Origin: Salivita marina
GTDB taxonomy: Bacteria > Pseudomonadota > Gammaproteobacteria > Pseudomonadales > Azotimanducaceae
Length of the DNA stretch: 64,000 nucleotides
Direction: 5' to 3'
Assembly: GCA_038144425.1 (NCBI GenBank)
Contig: JAYQNS010000002.1
Location: 1 to 64,000 of the forward strand
The translations under genes and the position numbers were made by a program. The notes under the pieces were generated by a model. The model was not told the origin of the DNA, did no database searches, and saw only the letters and a list, made by a program, of their open reading frames with translations. How positions within the stretch are numbered: position 1 is the stretch's first letter; every line of letters starts with the position of its first letter. Shown one piece after another: positions 27,783 to 36,840 of this stretch.

Positions 27783-28829
27783 GTGTCCTTAGCCTCTGCC
27801 AAGCCCCAGGGCCTCGCGACCGTAATCGCGTGGTTTGACTCACACGCCAGCGCCCCTGGTCCCGAGGCCGACGATGATCGGTCCATCGACCGGGCCCGGA
27901 TTCTGCCCTTTATCGGGTTGCACCTAGCCTGTCTGCTGGTTTTCTTCACGGAGGTGAGCGCCTTCGCCGTGGGACTTATGCTCCTCACCTACGCCATTCG
28001 GGTGCTCGGCATTACCGTAGGCTACCACCGCTACTTCTCCCATAGAGCCTTCCGTTGTGGGCGCAGCATGCAGTTCCTGTTAGCCCTTATGGGCGCCAGC
28101 GCTGTGCAGCGGGGTCCGCTGTGGTGGGCGGCTCACCATCGCCATCACCATAAGCACTCCGATGGGCCGGAAGACGCGCACTCCCCGGTGCAGGACAGCT
28201 TTCTTTGGAGCCACATGCTGTGGTTCCTTTCCACGGGTAATTATCGAAGCCGCACGGAGCTGATTTCGGATTTTGCAAAGTTCCCCGAGCTCCGTTTTCT
28301 TGATCGCTTCGACACCGTCGTCCCCATCCTTTCCTTCACGCTATATTTTTTCATCGGCTACTTTTATGGCCAGGCGTACCCGGAGTCGGGGGTGACCGGC
28401 GGTCAAACTTTACTCTGGGGAGGGGTGGTAGGCACGGTGCTGGCCTACCACGCAACCTTCACCATCAATTCTTTGGTCCATGTTTTCGGGGCCAAGCGCT
28501 ACAAGACCGGCGATGAGTCGCGGAACAACCCCTGGCTCTGGTGGCTCACCTTTGGGGAGTCCTGGCATAACAATCATCACCACTTTGCCGCCTCGGCGCG
28601 CCTGGGCTTTTACTGGTGGGAAATCGATATCGGCTGGTACTTCTTGAAGGCCCTGGAGCGCCTTGGCCTCGTTTGGGACCTAAAGGTGGTGCCGTTCTAT
28701 GTCCGGGAAGGGCTGCCTAACCCTAGGCTCGGCGCGCCCCCAAGGCGGCCTAGGGGCGATGCGCGTTGCGGTCGTTGGGAGTGGCATTTCGGGCCTCACC
28801 GCGACCTGGCTGCTGAGGAAGCGCCATGA
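27783..28829 (+). CDS. membrane fatty-acid desaturase (acyl-CoA/acyl-lipid delta-9 type)
   Basis: 348 residues as given, GTG start. It has the three histidine boxes of integral-membrane di-iron desaturases, HRYFSH, HRHHHKH and HNNHHH, separated by hydrophobic segments, and the WWxxDxxW-like WWEIDIGWY. It introduces a double bond into saturated acyl chains. The last 25 codons (RRPRGDARCG onward) overlap the next gene by 71 bases and look unlike a desaturase tail. One extra C in the run at 28737-28741 would instead end the protein at a TAG at 28751, five bases before the next start, giving 323 residues. Confidence 0.9.
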   Translation: MSLASAKPQGLATVIAWFDSHASAPGPEADDDRSIDRARILPFIGLHLACLLVFFTEVSAFAVGLMLLTYAIRVLGITVGYHRYFSHRAFRCGRSMQFLLALMGASAVQRGPLWWAAHHRHHHKHSDGPEDAHSPVQDSFLWSHMLWFLSTGNYRSRTELISDFAKFPELRFLDRFDTVVPILSFTLYFFIGYFYGQAYPESGVTGGQTLLWGGVVGTVLAYHATFTINSLVHVFGAKRYKTGDESRNNPWLWWLTFGESWHNNHHHFAASARLGFYWWEIDIGWYFLKALERLGLVWDLKVVPFYVREGLPNPRLGAPPRRPRGDARCGRWEWHFGPHRDLAAEEAP

Positions 28830-30003
28830 AGTCACGCTCTTTGAGGCAGGGGAGCGCTTTGGAGGGCATACGCATACGCGGATGCTCGAGCTTCCCGAGG
28901 GGCCCGAGCCCGTAGATACGGGTTTCATCGTCTATAACGACCGGAACTACCCCACGCTAGAGCGCCTATTCTCAGCGCTGTCCATCGATGGCCGGCCCAC
29001 GGGGATGAGCTTTTCCTTGAGCGATGAGCGCTCCGGGCTGGAATACGCGGGCCATTCAGTTGCTGGGCTCTTTGCCCAAAAGCGCAGGGTCCTGTCCCCG
29101 ACCTTCTGGGGCATGCTGCGGGACATCTTGCGCTTTAATCGCGCAGCCCCAGCCTTGCTTGCGACGCCCGGGGAAGGGCCTCTGCTGGGGGCTTTCCTCG
29201 CGGCCGGAGGCTATGGCGAGGCCTTCGCTGAACACTATCTTCTGCCCATGGGGGCGGCCATCTGGTCCGTGCCCACCGAGGGCCTTCGCGCTTTTCCGGC
29301 AAAACGAATTATTGAATTCTTTGATAACCACGGACTCCTAACCCTTAAAAACCGTCCCCAGTGGTTTGTGGTAGAGGGGGGCTCCTCAGCCTACCTAGCG
29401 CCCATTCTCGCAACCCTTCCGCCGGCGCGGCAGCGGCTCGCGACCCCGGTGCGCGGCCTTCGCAGGGAAGAGTTGGGGGTCCGGGTTCGTACCGACGCTG
29501 GAGAGGAAGGCTTTGATGCGATCGTCTTGGCCTGCCATAGCGACGAGGCCCTAGCGCTGCTGGACGATCCTTCCCCCGAGGAGCGCGCCATTCTCGGCGC
29601 CCTGCGCTACCAGAAAAATGACGTCGTGCTCCATTGCGATGAGGCCCTGTTGCCTCGGGCAGGGAAGGCTCGGGCAGCCTGGAACTATCGGATTTCCGCC
29701 GCGGGGGCTGAGCATGCGACGGTGACCTATTGGATGAACGCGCTTCAGCATTTGAGGACGAAAACGCCCGTGCTTGTCACCCTCAACCAGAGCGAGGCAA
29801 TCCGGTCGGAAAAGGTCTTCGAGCGATTGAGTTACGCCCACCCTATCTTTGACGCCACGGCGTTGGCGGCGCAGGAGCGCTTTTCCGAGATTAACGCTCA
29901 ACGCCAGACCTACTATTGCGGAGCCTACTGGCGCTACGGGTTTCATGAGGACGGCTGCGCGTCGGCGCTGCGCGCCCTAAGCGCTTTGGGCTGGGATTGG
30001 TAA
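28759..30003 (+). CDS. FAD-dependent amine oxidase/desaturase-like flavoprotein
   Basis: 414 residues from ATG 28759, which has GGGG upstream and begins with the dinucleotide-binding loop VAVVGSGISGLTATWLL; an in-frame start at 28699 lies within the desaturase. The N-terminal FAD loop is followed by FGGHTHT and DTGFIVYN, and the protein ends in YYCGAYWRYGFHEDG, both typical of the flavoproteins that accompany DUF1365 and cyclopropane synthase genes. It probably oxidises a lipid intermediate at the membrane. The stop overlaps the next start (TAATG). Confidence 0.88.
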   Translation: MRVAVVGSGISGLTATWLLRKRHEVTLFEAGERFGGHTHTRMLELPEGPEPVDTGFIVYNDRNYPTLERLFSALSIDGRPTGMSFSLSDERSGLEYAGHSVAGLFAQKRRVLSPTFWGMLRDILRFNRAAPALLATPGEGPLLGAFLAAGGYGEAFAEHYLLPMGAAIWSVPTEGLRAFPAKRIIEFFDNHGLLTLKNRPQWFVVEGGSSAYLAPILATLPPARQRLATPVRGLRREELGVRVRTDAGEEGFDAIVLACHSDEALALLDDPSPEERAILGALRYQKNDVVLHCDEALLPRAGKARAAWNYRISAAGAEHATVTYWMNALQHLRTKTPVLVTLNQSEAIRSEKVFERLSYAHPIFDATALAAQERFSEINAQRQTYYCGAYWRYGFHEDGCASALRALSALGWDW

Positions 30004-30755
30004 TGGGAGCGAGCCTAGGGGAGGGGCGCCTTACCCACCGACGCTTAAAGCCCTTCCTTCATGAGTTTTCCTACCCGGTGCACATGCTGTGCCTCGACCT
30101 CGATGCACTTCCCGAGGCCTTTCCAGCGAAGGAGGGGTGGGGGCTAAATCGCCGCGCTTTCGCCTCCTTTCGGGAAACGGATTACCTGCGGGAGGTAGCG
30201 GGCGCTCGCCTTGCCGAACGCCTTCGGCACCTGGTTTTCCAGCGCCTTGCCTTCGCGCCTTCCCCCGGGGCATGGCTTCTCACTCAGCCCCGCTATTTTG
30301 GCCTCGGTTTCAATCCCGTCAGCGTGTTTTGGGTGGGCCCCCGGGACGCTCCCGAGGCCCTGGTTCTTGAGGTCACCAATACCCCTTGGAACGAACGACA
30401 CTGCTATGTGCTCGATGCCCGGGGGCAGACGGGAACGCTGCGCTTTAGGGAACCGAAGGCCTTCCACGTCTCGCCCTTTATGCCCATGGACCAAAGTTAC
30501 GAGTTCACCTTCGCCTTCACCCAGGATGCCCTTAGGGTTTCTAAGTACAACCTGGAAGCCGGGGAGCGGGTGTTCTCCGCGCACCTGGCCCTGAGCTTGA
30601 TCCCCCTGGACCGTTCGGCGCGCCGGCGCGCCTTGTGGGGTTCGCCCTTGATGACGGCTCGGGTGCTTGGCGCGATTTACTGGCAAGCCCTGTGGTTATG
30701 GCTGAAAGGTGCTCGCTATCATAGTCATCCGGGTAAGGGTGGGGAGCAGTCCTAG
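30003..30755 (+). CDS. DUF1365 family protein
   Basis: 250 residues from ATG 30003, overlapping the stop of the flavoprotein gene by one base. DUF1365 signatures are RLTHRRLKPFLHEFSYPVHM, TQPRYFGLGFNPVSVFW, EVTNTPWNERHCYVLD and KAFHVSPFMPMDQSYEF. No biochemical role is established; it nearly always sits between an FAD amine oxidase and a cyclopropane-synthase-like gene, as here, so it is expected to act on the same lipid product. Confidence 0.92.
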   Translation: MGASLGEGRLTHRRLKPFLHEFSYPVHMLCLDLDALPEAFPAKEGWGLNRRAFASFRETDYLREVAGARLAERLRHLVFQRLAFAPSPGAWLLTQPRYFGLGFNPVSVFWVGPRDAPEALVLEVTNTPWNERHCYVLDARGQTGTLRFREPKAFHVSPFMPMDQSYEFTFAFTQDALRVSKYNLEAGERVFSAHLALSLIPLDRSARRRALWGSPLMTARVLGAIYWQALWLWLKGARYHSHPGKGGEQS

Positions 30756-30763
30756 GAGGGGCG

Positions 30764-32056
30764 ATGGGTGAAGGGATAGTTGGGGAGCTAGAAAGTTCGG
30801 GGATTCCCTATCCCCGGTGGCTAACGGGTGTTTTGAAGCGCGCGGTGCTTCGCAAGCTTGCAACGCTTCAAGCGGGGGCCCTCACCCTAGTGGATGAGCA
30901 GGGCACGGTGCATCGCTTCGGAGATCCCACGGGGGAGCTGAAGGCAGCGCTTACCGTTCGCGATCCAAGCTTCTATGGCGCGCTTGGCCTAGGCGGCAGC
31001 GTAGGCGCGGGAGAAAGCTACTTCCGTGGTGCTTGGGACACCGATGATCTCGTAGCGCTGGTTCGGCTCATGGCGCGAAACAGCGATGTGCTTTCCAAGC
31101 TTGACGGCGGCTTTGCTCGGCTTGGGCGCCTTGCCTACAACGCCTTCCACTGGCGCCACGCCAATACGGTCGCCGGAAGCCGCGCCAATATCCTGGCTCA
31201 TTACGATCTCGGCAATGAGTTTTTTGAGCTCATGCTCGATGACAGCATGATGTACTCCTCAGCGATCTATGCAGATGAAGCCATGGCGCTACCCGCGGCG
31301 CAGGCGCATAAGCTTAAGATTATTTGCGAAAAGTTACGGCTGGATAGCAGTCATCACCTGCTGGAAATTGGCACGGGGTGGGGCGGCCTCGCCTGCTTTG
31401 CCGCACAGGAAACGGGGTGTCGGGTGACCACCACTACCATTTCCGACGCCCAATTTGCCTACGCTACGGCCCGGGTTCGGGCCGCCGGTCTAGAGGACCA
31501 GGTGACGGTGCTTAAGCAGGATTACCGCGAGCTTACGGGGCGGTTCGATCGCATCGTGTCCATCGAAATGATCGAGGCCGTCGGCGATCAGTTCTTCACG
31601 ACCTATTTTCGTAAGCTCGACAGCCTGCTGACGGAGGATGGGCTGCTGTTGATTCAGGGGATTACCATCGCGGATCAACGCTACGAGCGTTATCGGCGCT
31701 CCGTGGACTTCATTAAGCGGTTTGTTTTCCCCGGGGGGTGTCTCCCTTCCTTGACCGCCATCACCCAATGCATGACCCAGGCGACCTCCCTGCGCCTCAG
31801 GCATCTTGATGATATTGGCGAGCATTACGCGCGAACCCTGAGGGATTGGCGGGAACGCTTCGAGGCGGCGGCTGACGTACTAAGGGCCCGGGGCTATGAC
31901 ACACCCTTCCTCCGCCTGTGGCGCTTCTACCTAGCGTACTGCGAGGGGGGATTTCGGGAGCGGACCATCGGCAATCTTCAATTGCTGTTCGAAAAGCCCG
32001 ATAGCCGGGCCCTTGCGCCCATTTACGGAGTGAAGGGGGACTTCCGCCCATGCTAG
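30764..32056 (+). CDS. cyclopropane-fatty-acyl-phospholipid synthase family methyltransferase
   Basis: 430 residues, ATG with AGGAGG directly upstream. These SAM-dependent enzymes methylate or cyclopropanate cis double bonds of acyl chains in membrane phospholipids. The SAM-binding loop is LLEIGTGWGGLACFAA. NILAHYDLGNEFFELML and the active-site segment FVFPGGCLPSLTAI with its Cys match bacterial CFA synthases. The upstream desaturase could supply the double bond. Its end overlaps the second methyltransferase by 7 bases. Confidence 0.93.
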   Translation: MGEGIVGELESSGIPYPRWLTGVLKRAVLRKLATLQAGALTLVDEQGTVHRFGDPTGELKAALTVRDPSFYGALGLGGSVGAGESYFRGAWDTDDLVALVRLMARNSDVLSKLDGGFARLGRLAYNAFHWRHANTVAGSRANILAHYDLGNEFFELMLDDSMMYSSAIYADEAMALPAAQAHKLKIICEKLRLDSSHHLLEIGTGWGGLACFAAQETGCRVTTTTISDAQFAYATARVRAAGLEDQVTVLKQDYRELTGRFDRIVSIEMIEAVGDQFFTTYFRKLDSLLTEDGLLLIQGITIADQRYERYRRSVDFIKRFVFPGGCLPSLTAITQCMTQATSLRLRHLDDIGEHYARTLRDWRERFEAAADVLRARGYDTPFLRLWRFYLAYCEGGFRERTIGNLQLLFEKPDSRALAPIYGVKGDFRPC

Positions 32057-33090
32057 ATCTTGCTGCGCTCTGCGAGGCCGGGTGGATCCCCGATCCCTTT
32101 GCCCGCTTCGGCATGCGACGACTGATTCGTCAGCGACTGCGGGAGATCCACCAGGACGGTCCCGTCGCGGCGCAGGCACGGCAGGCCGCGTTCCTCGCAG
32201 GCCTTCGCGAAGGTCCCATCGCGGAAGCCACGGAGGCCGCCAATGCGCAGCACTACGAAGTGCCTGCGGCCTTCTTTGAACGGGTTCTGGGTCCCGAACT
32301 GAAGTACAGCTGCGCCCTTTTCGACCCTGGCGTGGGGCGCCTTGGGGATGCGGAAGCCGCCATGCTGGCCCTCACTTGCCAGCGGGCGGGGCTAGAGGAT
32401 GGGATGCGGATTTTGGAGCTCGGCTGCGGCTGGGGGTCGCTGACGCTGTGGATGGCGCGCCACTTCCCGGAGGCAGAAATTGTCGCGCTCTCCAATTCCG
32501 CGAGCCAGCGCGCTCATATCGAGGCGCGCGCCGAGGCCGCGGGGCTTAAGAATCTTCGCATCGAAACGGCCAATGTAGGGGTTTGGGATACGGAGGCGCG
32601 ATTCGATCGCATTGTCTCCGTCGAGATGTTTGAACATATGCGGAACTACGGGGCGCTCCTTGCGAATTGCGCCCGCTGGCTCGCCCCCGGCGGCAAGCTA
32701 TTTACCCACGTATTTTGCCACCGCAGCTTGGCCTACCCCTACGCCGACGGGGATGGCTGGATGGAGCGCTACTTTTTTACCGGGGGCATCATGCCCCGGG
32801 AAGATCTCTTCGAGCAGTTTCCCGATGTGATGACCGTGGAGCAGCGCTGGTGGGTGGACGGCACCCACTACGAACGCACGAGCAATGCCTGGCTGGCCAA
32901 GCTTGATGCGCAGCGGGAAGCTATCGAGGTGCTGTGCCACGAAACCTACGGTCCCGCTGAGGGGACCCTTTGGGTGCAGCGCTGGCGCATGTTCTTCATG
33001 GCCTGCGCGGAGCTCTTTGGTATGGACCGCGGACAGACCTACGGCGTGGTACACAGTCTCATGCGCCCCGCGGCCGATCCTGCGCTTTGA
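32050..33090 (+). CDS. second CFA-synthase-family methyltransferase, coclaurine N-methyltransferase-like subgroup
   Basis: 346 residues. The SAM loop is ILELGCGWGSLTLWMA, followed by ALSNSASQRAHIE. It differs from the preceding enzyme by having MERYFFTGGIMP in place of FPGGCLP, then WWVDGTHYERTSNAWL and WRMFFMACAELFG. This combination is typical of the bacterial proteins related to plant (S)-coclaurine N-methyltransferase. The substrate in bacteria is not established; here an amino lipid or modified acyl chain is possible. It is the last gene of the operon and ends 10 bases from the convergent SIS gene. Confidence 0.88.
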   Translation: MLDLAALCEAGWIPDPFARFGMRRLIRQRLREIHQDGPVAAQARQAAFLAGLREGPIAEATEAANAQHYEVPAAFFERVLGPELKYSCALFDPGVGRLGDAEAAMLALTCQRAGLEDGMRILELGCGWGSLTLWMARHFPEAEIVALSNSASQRAHIEARAEAAGLKNLRIETANVGVWDTEARFDRIVSVEMFEHMRNYGALLANCARWLAPGGKLFTHVFCHRSLAYPYADGDGWMERYFFTGGIMPREDLFEQFPDVMTVEQRWWVDGTHYERTSNAWLAKLDAQREAIEVLCHETYGPAEGTLWVQRWRMFFMACAELFGMDRGQTYGVVHSLMRPAADPAL

Positions 33091-33100
33091 GCGCGCTGGA

Positions 33101-33703
33101 CTAGGCGTTATCGGTGCGCGCGGCCCGGCCTAGGTAGCCGCCGTGGTGCCGCAAGCCGTAGTCCATCTTGCTGACGCCTTTCAGCTCCATGAGTGTCAAC
33201 GCAAGGGCATCGCTAATGGCCAGCATGGCCGCGATGCTCGCGCTGGGGGTGAGGCCCAGGGGGCAGGGTTCTTCAATGATGCCCATGTCGAGCACGATGT
33301 CTGAAAGATCCCGGAGAGGGGAGTCCGCGTGGGAGGTCACGCCGATGATGGTGGCCATGCCCAGGTGGCGGGACAGCTCAAGCATCTCCAGCACTTCCCG
33401 GCTTTTGCCCGAGGTGGAAAAGGCGATGATGCAGTCCCGGTCTCCGACAATGCCCAGATCGCCATGGGCGGCCTCCGCCGGATGGACGAAATGGGCGGGC
33501 GTTGCCGTAGAGCACAGGGTGGCGGCAAACTTGCTCGCCATGTACCCCGCTTTCCCAATGCCCGTGGTAAGCACCTTGCCTTTGCAGGCGGCCATGGCGC
33601 GGACAGCGGCCTCGAAGGCATCGTCCACCGCAATCGCGGAAATAGCTTTGGCTTCGGCGGCGATGATGGCTCGCATACGCCCCTGGATGTCTAGATCGCT
33701 CAC
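33101..33703 (-). CDS. SIS-domain sugar-phosphate isomerase (KpsF/GutQ-like, no CBS domains)
   Basis: 200 residues from GTG 33703, which has GGAG eight bases upstream; the frame is open to 33784 without a signal. The SIS fold is visible: KVLTTGIGKAGYMASKFAATL, HGDLGIVGDRDCIIAFSTSGKS and a C-terminal LGLTPSASIAAMLAISDALA. These match the isomerase half of arabinose-5-phosphate isomerases, but the CBS pair is absent. It may act on amino-sugar phosphates, since it is divergent from the hexosaminidase/kinase operon. Confidence 0.85.
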   Translation of the reverse strand: MSDLDIQGRMRAIIAAEAKAISAIAVDDAFEAAVRAMAACKGKVLTTGIGKAGYMASKFAATLCSTATPAHFVHPAEAAHGDLGIVGDRDCIIAFSTSGKSREVLEMLELSRHLGMATIIGVTSHADSPLRDLSDIVLDMGIIEEPCPLGLTPSASIAAMLAISDALALTLMELKGVSKMDYGLRHHGGYLGRAARTDNA

Positions 33704-33814
33704 AATGAGATCTCCGCAGCGGTTCGAGCGCAAACATCGCCCGAGAAGGCGGCGAAGTCTTCCAGATCGCGCCGTGCCCCTCAAGGGCCTTAGGATTTTG
33801 GGGAGGAAAGGGTC

Positions 33815-35783
33815 GTGATACCGAAACCCCAGCGGTGTCTTGTAGCTCCCGCGATCCTGCCGCTGGCCCAGGGCGTGGTGCTGCGTCTTGGGGCCGCGGC
33901 GGGTCCTGAGGAGGCTCAGGGCATCGGGTTATGGCAACGGCGCTTCGATGCTGCCTTAGCCCCCGGTGCGGCGCCCTATCCGCTGGTGGTGGATCGATTG
34001 CCGCCCCCGCGGGGGAAGGGGATGAAAGTTACGCTTTGGAGCTTGGCCCTAAGGAGGGACAGCTTCGGGCCAGGGGCCCCGGGGGCGTGCGCCAGGGGTT
34101 AGCTCGCGCGCTGCAGTGGCTGCTTGCTCCCGCCCCAGTGCATGCGGTTTCCATTGCAGACGCCCCAGCCCTTCCCTGGCGCGGCCTTATGCTCGATCCC
34201 GCCCGCCATCCTTTGGGGGAGGGGGCGCTAGAGCGAACTCTCGACGGCATGGCGATCTTGGGCTTGAATGTCCTGCATCTTCACTTAACTGACGACCAAG
34301 GCGTGGCCTTCGAGAGCCGGCGCCGGCCTCGGCTTCATCAATTGTGCGGTCGAGAGGGTTACCTCACCGTCGCTGCCCTTCAGCGCTTGGCAGCCGCTGC
34401 GGCGGAACGGGGCATTCGCGTCGTTCCCGAATTAGACCTTCCTGGTCATGCGGGCGCCCTGCTCTTCGCTTATCCCGAGTGCGCGGCGGGCCCCGTTCCC
34501 TCCCGCCTTCCCCGGGCCTTTGGCCCTTCGTCCTACGCGCTTGACCCTACCCGGGAGGAAAGCTGGGCCCTCATTCACGATCTCCTTGATGATCTTGCCG
34601 AATGCTTTCCGGACCCCTACCTCCACCTGGGTGGCGACGAGGTGCCGGCCTCGATGTATGCCTTCGAGGATGCGCGTCGCCTCGCCTGGTGTACGGATCG
34701 AGACCTCGCGCCTGGCCCCGAGGTGCAGCAATGGTTTAGCCGAAGCCTTGCCGAGCTTTGTGCGCGGCGAGGCAAGCGCTTGATCCTTTGGGATGAGGCG
34801 CTCCATCCCACGCTACCGCGGGAGGTGACGGTTCAGGTCTGGCGACGGGTAGAAACCCTGGAGGCCGCCCTGGCCCAAGGCCACAACGCGATTCTCTCCT
34901 CCCCCTACTATCTGGATCTTGCCTTTCCCGCGGAGCGGCATTTGGCCTTTAGTCCCGGTGCTGGGGGGAACTCGCTCGTCGCCGCACAGCAGGCTCTGCT
35001 GGCGGCCCCGGAGCTCGCGGATGTTCATCGGGGGCTAGCATGGGCCATGGCGAGAGCAGATTCCCTTGAGACCGTAACCGGGCCCGCCCGGGGCCGGACG
35101 CTCGGCGGGGAGGGATGTCTTTGGGGCGAGCTCGTTGATGAGGCCGTGCTCGATGGCCGCTTGTATGATCGCCTGCCAGCCGTTGCGGAGGCCCTATGGA
35201 GTGAGACGCCGGAATCTCCCCAAGATCATCGGGAGCGCCTAGCTGCGCTTTTCCCGGTACTTGAGCGCACCACGGCCTGCGAGCCCCGCCCTGCCACCCG
35301 AGCCTGTGCGGCGCTGGGGCTTCAAGCAAACTTGACCGCCCCCTCCGCGAACTGTTCGAGGCTCTCGTGCCCCTCCGTTGGTATAAGCGGCTGCTCGGTC
35401 AGGGCCTAGACGGGCGGCTTCGCGGGGCGGAAGCGGTGCTCCGCTCGCGCGATGCGAAAACCCCGCTTACCGCTCCCGTAGACTTTGTTCCATCGGAGAG
35501 CCTGGTGCTGAGACGGCTGGCGGAACTGCCAAGGGATGACCCCGCTTGGGTCGCCCAGGGCGAGCGCTGGCTCAGCGCAATGGAGGCGCTGTCCTCTGCC
35601 TTTCGTGAGGGAGGGCCCCTCTCGCCCTTTGCTCCCCACGGCCATGCCCTCGCCACGCTGGCGAAGGCGCTGGTGCACCAAGATCCGAGATTGCTCGAGC
35701 TTGCGGAACGGTTTCAGGATCTTGAGGCCGGGGAGGCGCGTTTCGCGCTGTCCGCGGCGATCCTCGGACGGCCTCTGCCGTGA
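33815..35783 (+). CDS. GH20 beta-N-acetylhexosaminidase, interrupted by two frameshifts
   Basis: It removes terminal GlcNAc or GalNAc from glycans. GTG start with GGGGAGGAAAGGG upstream. Three frames carry consecutive parts: an N-terminal domain up to about 34017; the catalytic barrel to about 35338, with LPWRGLMLDPARH, HLHLTDDQG, PELDLPGHAGA and the catalytic Asp-Glu in LHLGGDEVPA; and a C-terminal helical part from about 35344 (FEALVPLRWYKRLL, TPLTAPVDFVPSES). Adding one G near 34018-34021 (or 34011-34015) gives RGKGDESYALEL, and adding one C at 35339-35343 gives LTAPLRELFEAL. The corrected protein has 656 residues. No lipobox or signal peptide is seen. The TGA overlaps the next start. Confidence 0.88.
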
Positions 35784-36796
35784 GCCTCAAGGAGCGCTTC
35801 CGTTTTCTCGGGCGCCGCTTTGGTATTCCGGAAAGGGCTGAGTGGTCCGTGCTCCCAGGAGGGCATATCAACGCGACGCGTCGGGCTCGATGGCCCGAGG
35901 GCGACGTGCTGCTGCAGCGAGTAAACCCGGCAGTATTCCCTGATCCGGAAATCCCCTGCCGCAACAGCGCTCTGGTGCTGGCCCATCTGGCCGGCAAGGG
36001 CATCCCCACGCCTCAAACCTGGCCTGCCCTAGGAGGCGCGACCTGGCTTAGGGAAGAGGACGGCTGCTGGCGGGCCTTTGAGTTTCTCGCTGACCATGGC
36101 GGCGCCGAGAAAATCCTAGCGCGGGCTCCCGAGGCCGGCCGGGCCCTGGGGGCCATGCTGGCGGCGCTCGAAGATTTTCCAGCGAGTCGGCTCGCGCCTG
36201 CGCTTCCTGGCTACCACGCTTTGGACCACCATCGGGCCCACTTTGCGGCGCATCGAGAGGCGGAGCATGCGCTGGGCCCGGAAGCGTGGGCTCAGCATCG
36301 CGAGTTGGAGGCGGCGCTAGGCCCCGCGCCGCTGGCCGGACAGCCCCGGGTGATCCACGGCGATACCAAGCTGGCCAATGTGCTGCTGCCCTTGGCGCCG
36401 GGCCTTGAGCCCGTGGTGGTGGATTTCGACACCGTGCTGCTCGGCACTTTGGCCATGGACTTTGGCGACTTCCTTCGCTCCGTCGCCTCGCCGAAGGAGC
36501 AGCGGGAAGTCGAGAAGCAAGGGGCCCTGCTCGCCCGCTTGAGCGCTGCCGGCGCGGCCTTTCTTGAACCGCTCGGGCCCGTGGGAGAGGCGTCCCTCTC
36601 TGCCCTTGCTCCGGCGCCGGCGGCGATGTCCTGGATGCTTGCGCAGCGCTTCCTAACTGATCACCTAGAGGGGGATCGCTACTTCGCGGTGACCGCCCGA
36701 GGGGACAATCTCCAGCGAGGCCTGGCGACCCTCGCCCTTGCCCATCGCTTGCTCCGGCTGGCTCCGGCGCTTGGGAAGGCATTGGCAAGGCCCTAG
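35780..36796 (+). CDS. aminoglycoside-phosphotransferase-fold kinase, N-acetylhexosamine 1-kinase-like
   Basis: 338 residues, GTG start overlapping the hexosaminidase stop (GTGA). The N-lobe has PGGHINATRRARW and LLQRVNPAVFPDP, close to the pattern of NahK-type kinases. The catalytic loop VIHGDTKLANVL and the metal-binding VVDFDTVLLG are intact. NahK converts GlcNAc or GalNAc to the 1-phosphate; being translationally coupled to a beta-hexosaminidase makes the same role likely. A distinct sugar kinase of this fold cannot be excluded. Confidence 0.8.
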   Translation: MSLKERFRFLGRRFGIPERAEWSVLPGGHINATRRARWPEGDVLLQRVNPAVFPDPEIPCRNSALVLAHLAGKGIPTPQTWPALGGATWLREEDGCWRAFEFLADHGGAEKILARAPEAGRALGAMLAALEDFPASRLAPALPGYHALDHHRAHFAAHREAEHALGPEAWAQHRELEAALGPAPLAGQPRVIHGDTKLANVLLPLAPGLEPVVVDFDTVLLGTLAMDFGDFLRSVASPKEQREVEKQGALLARLSAAGAAFLEPLGPVGEASLSALAPAPAAMSWMLAQRFLTDHLEGDRYFAVTARGDNLQRGLATLALAHRLLRLAPALGKALARP

Positions 36797-36840
36797 GCAG
36801 GTCGCAAGATGGGTATCTGCTTTCTCATAAGGGTTTTTCC

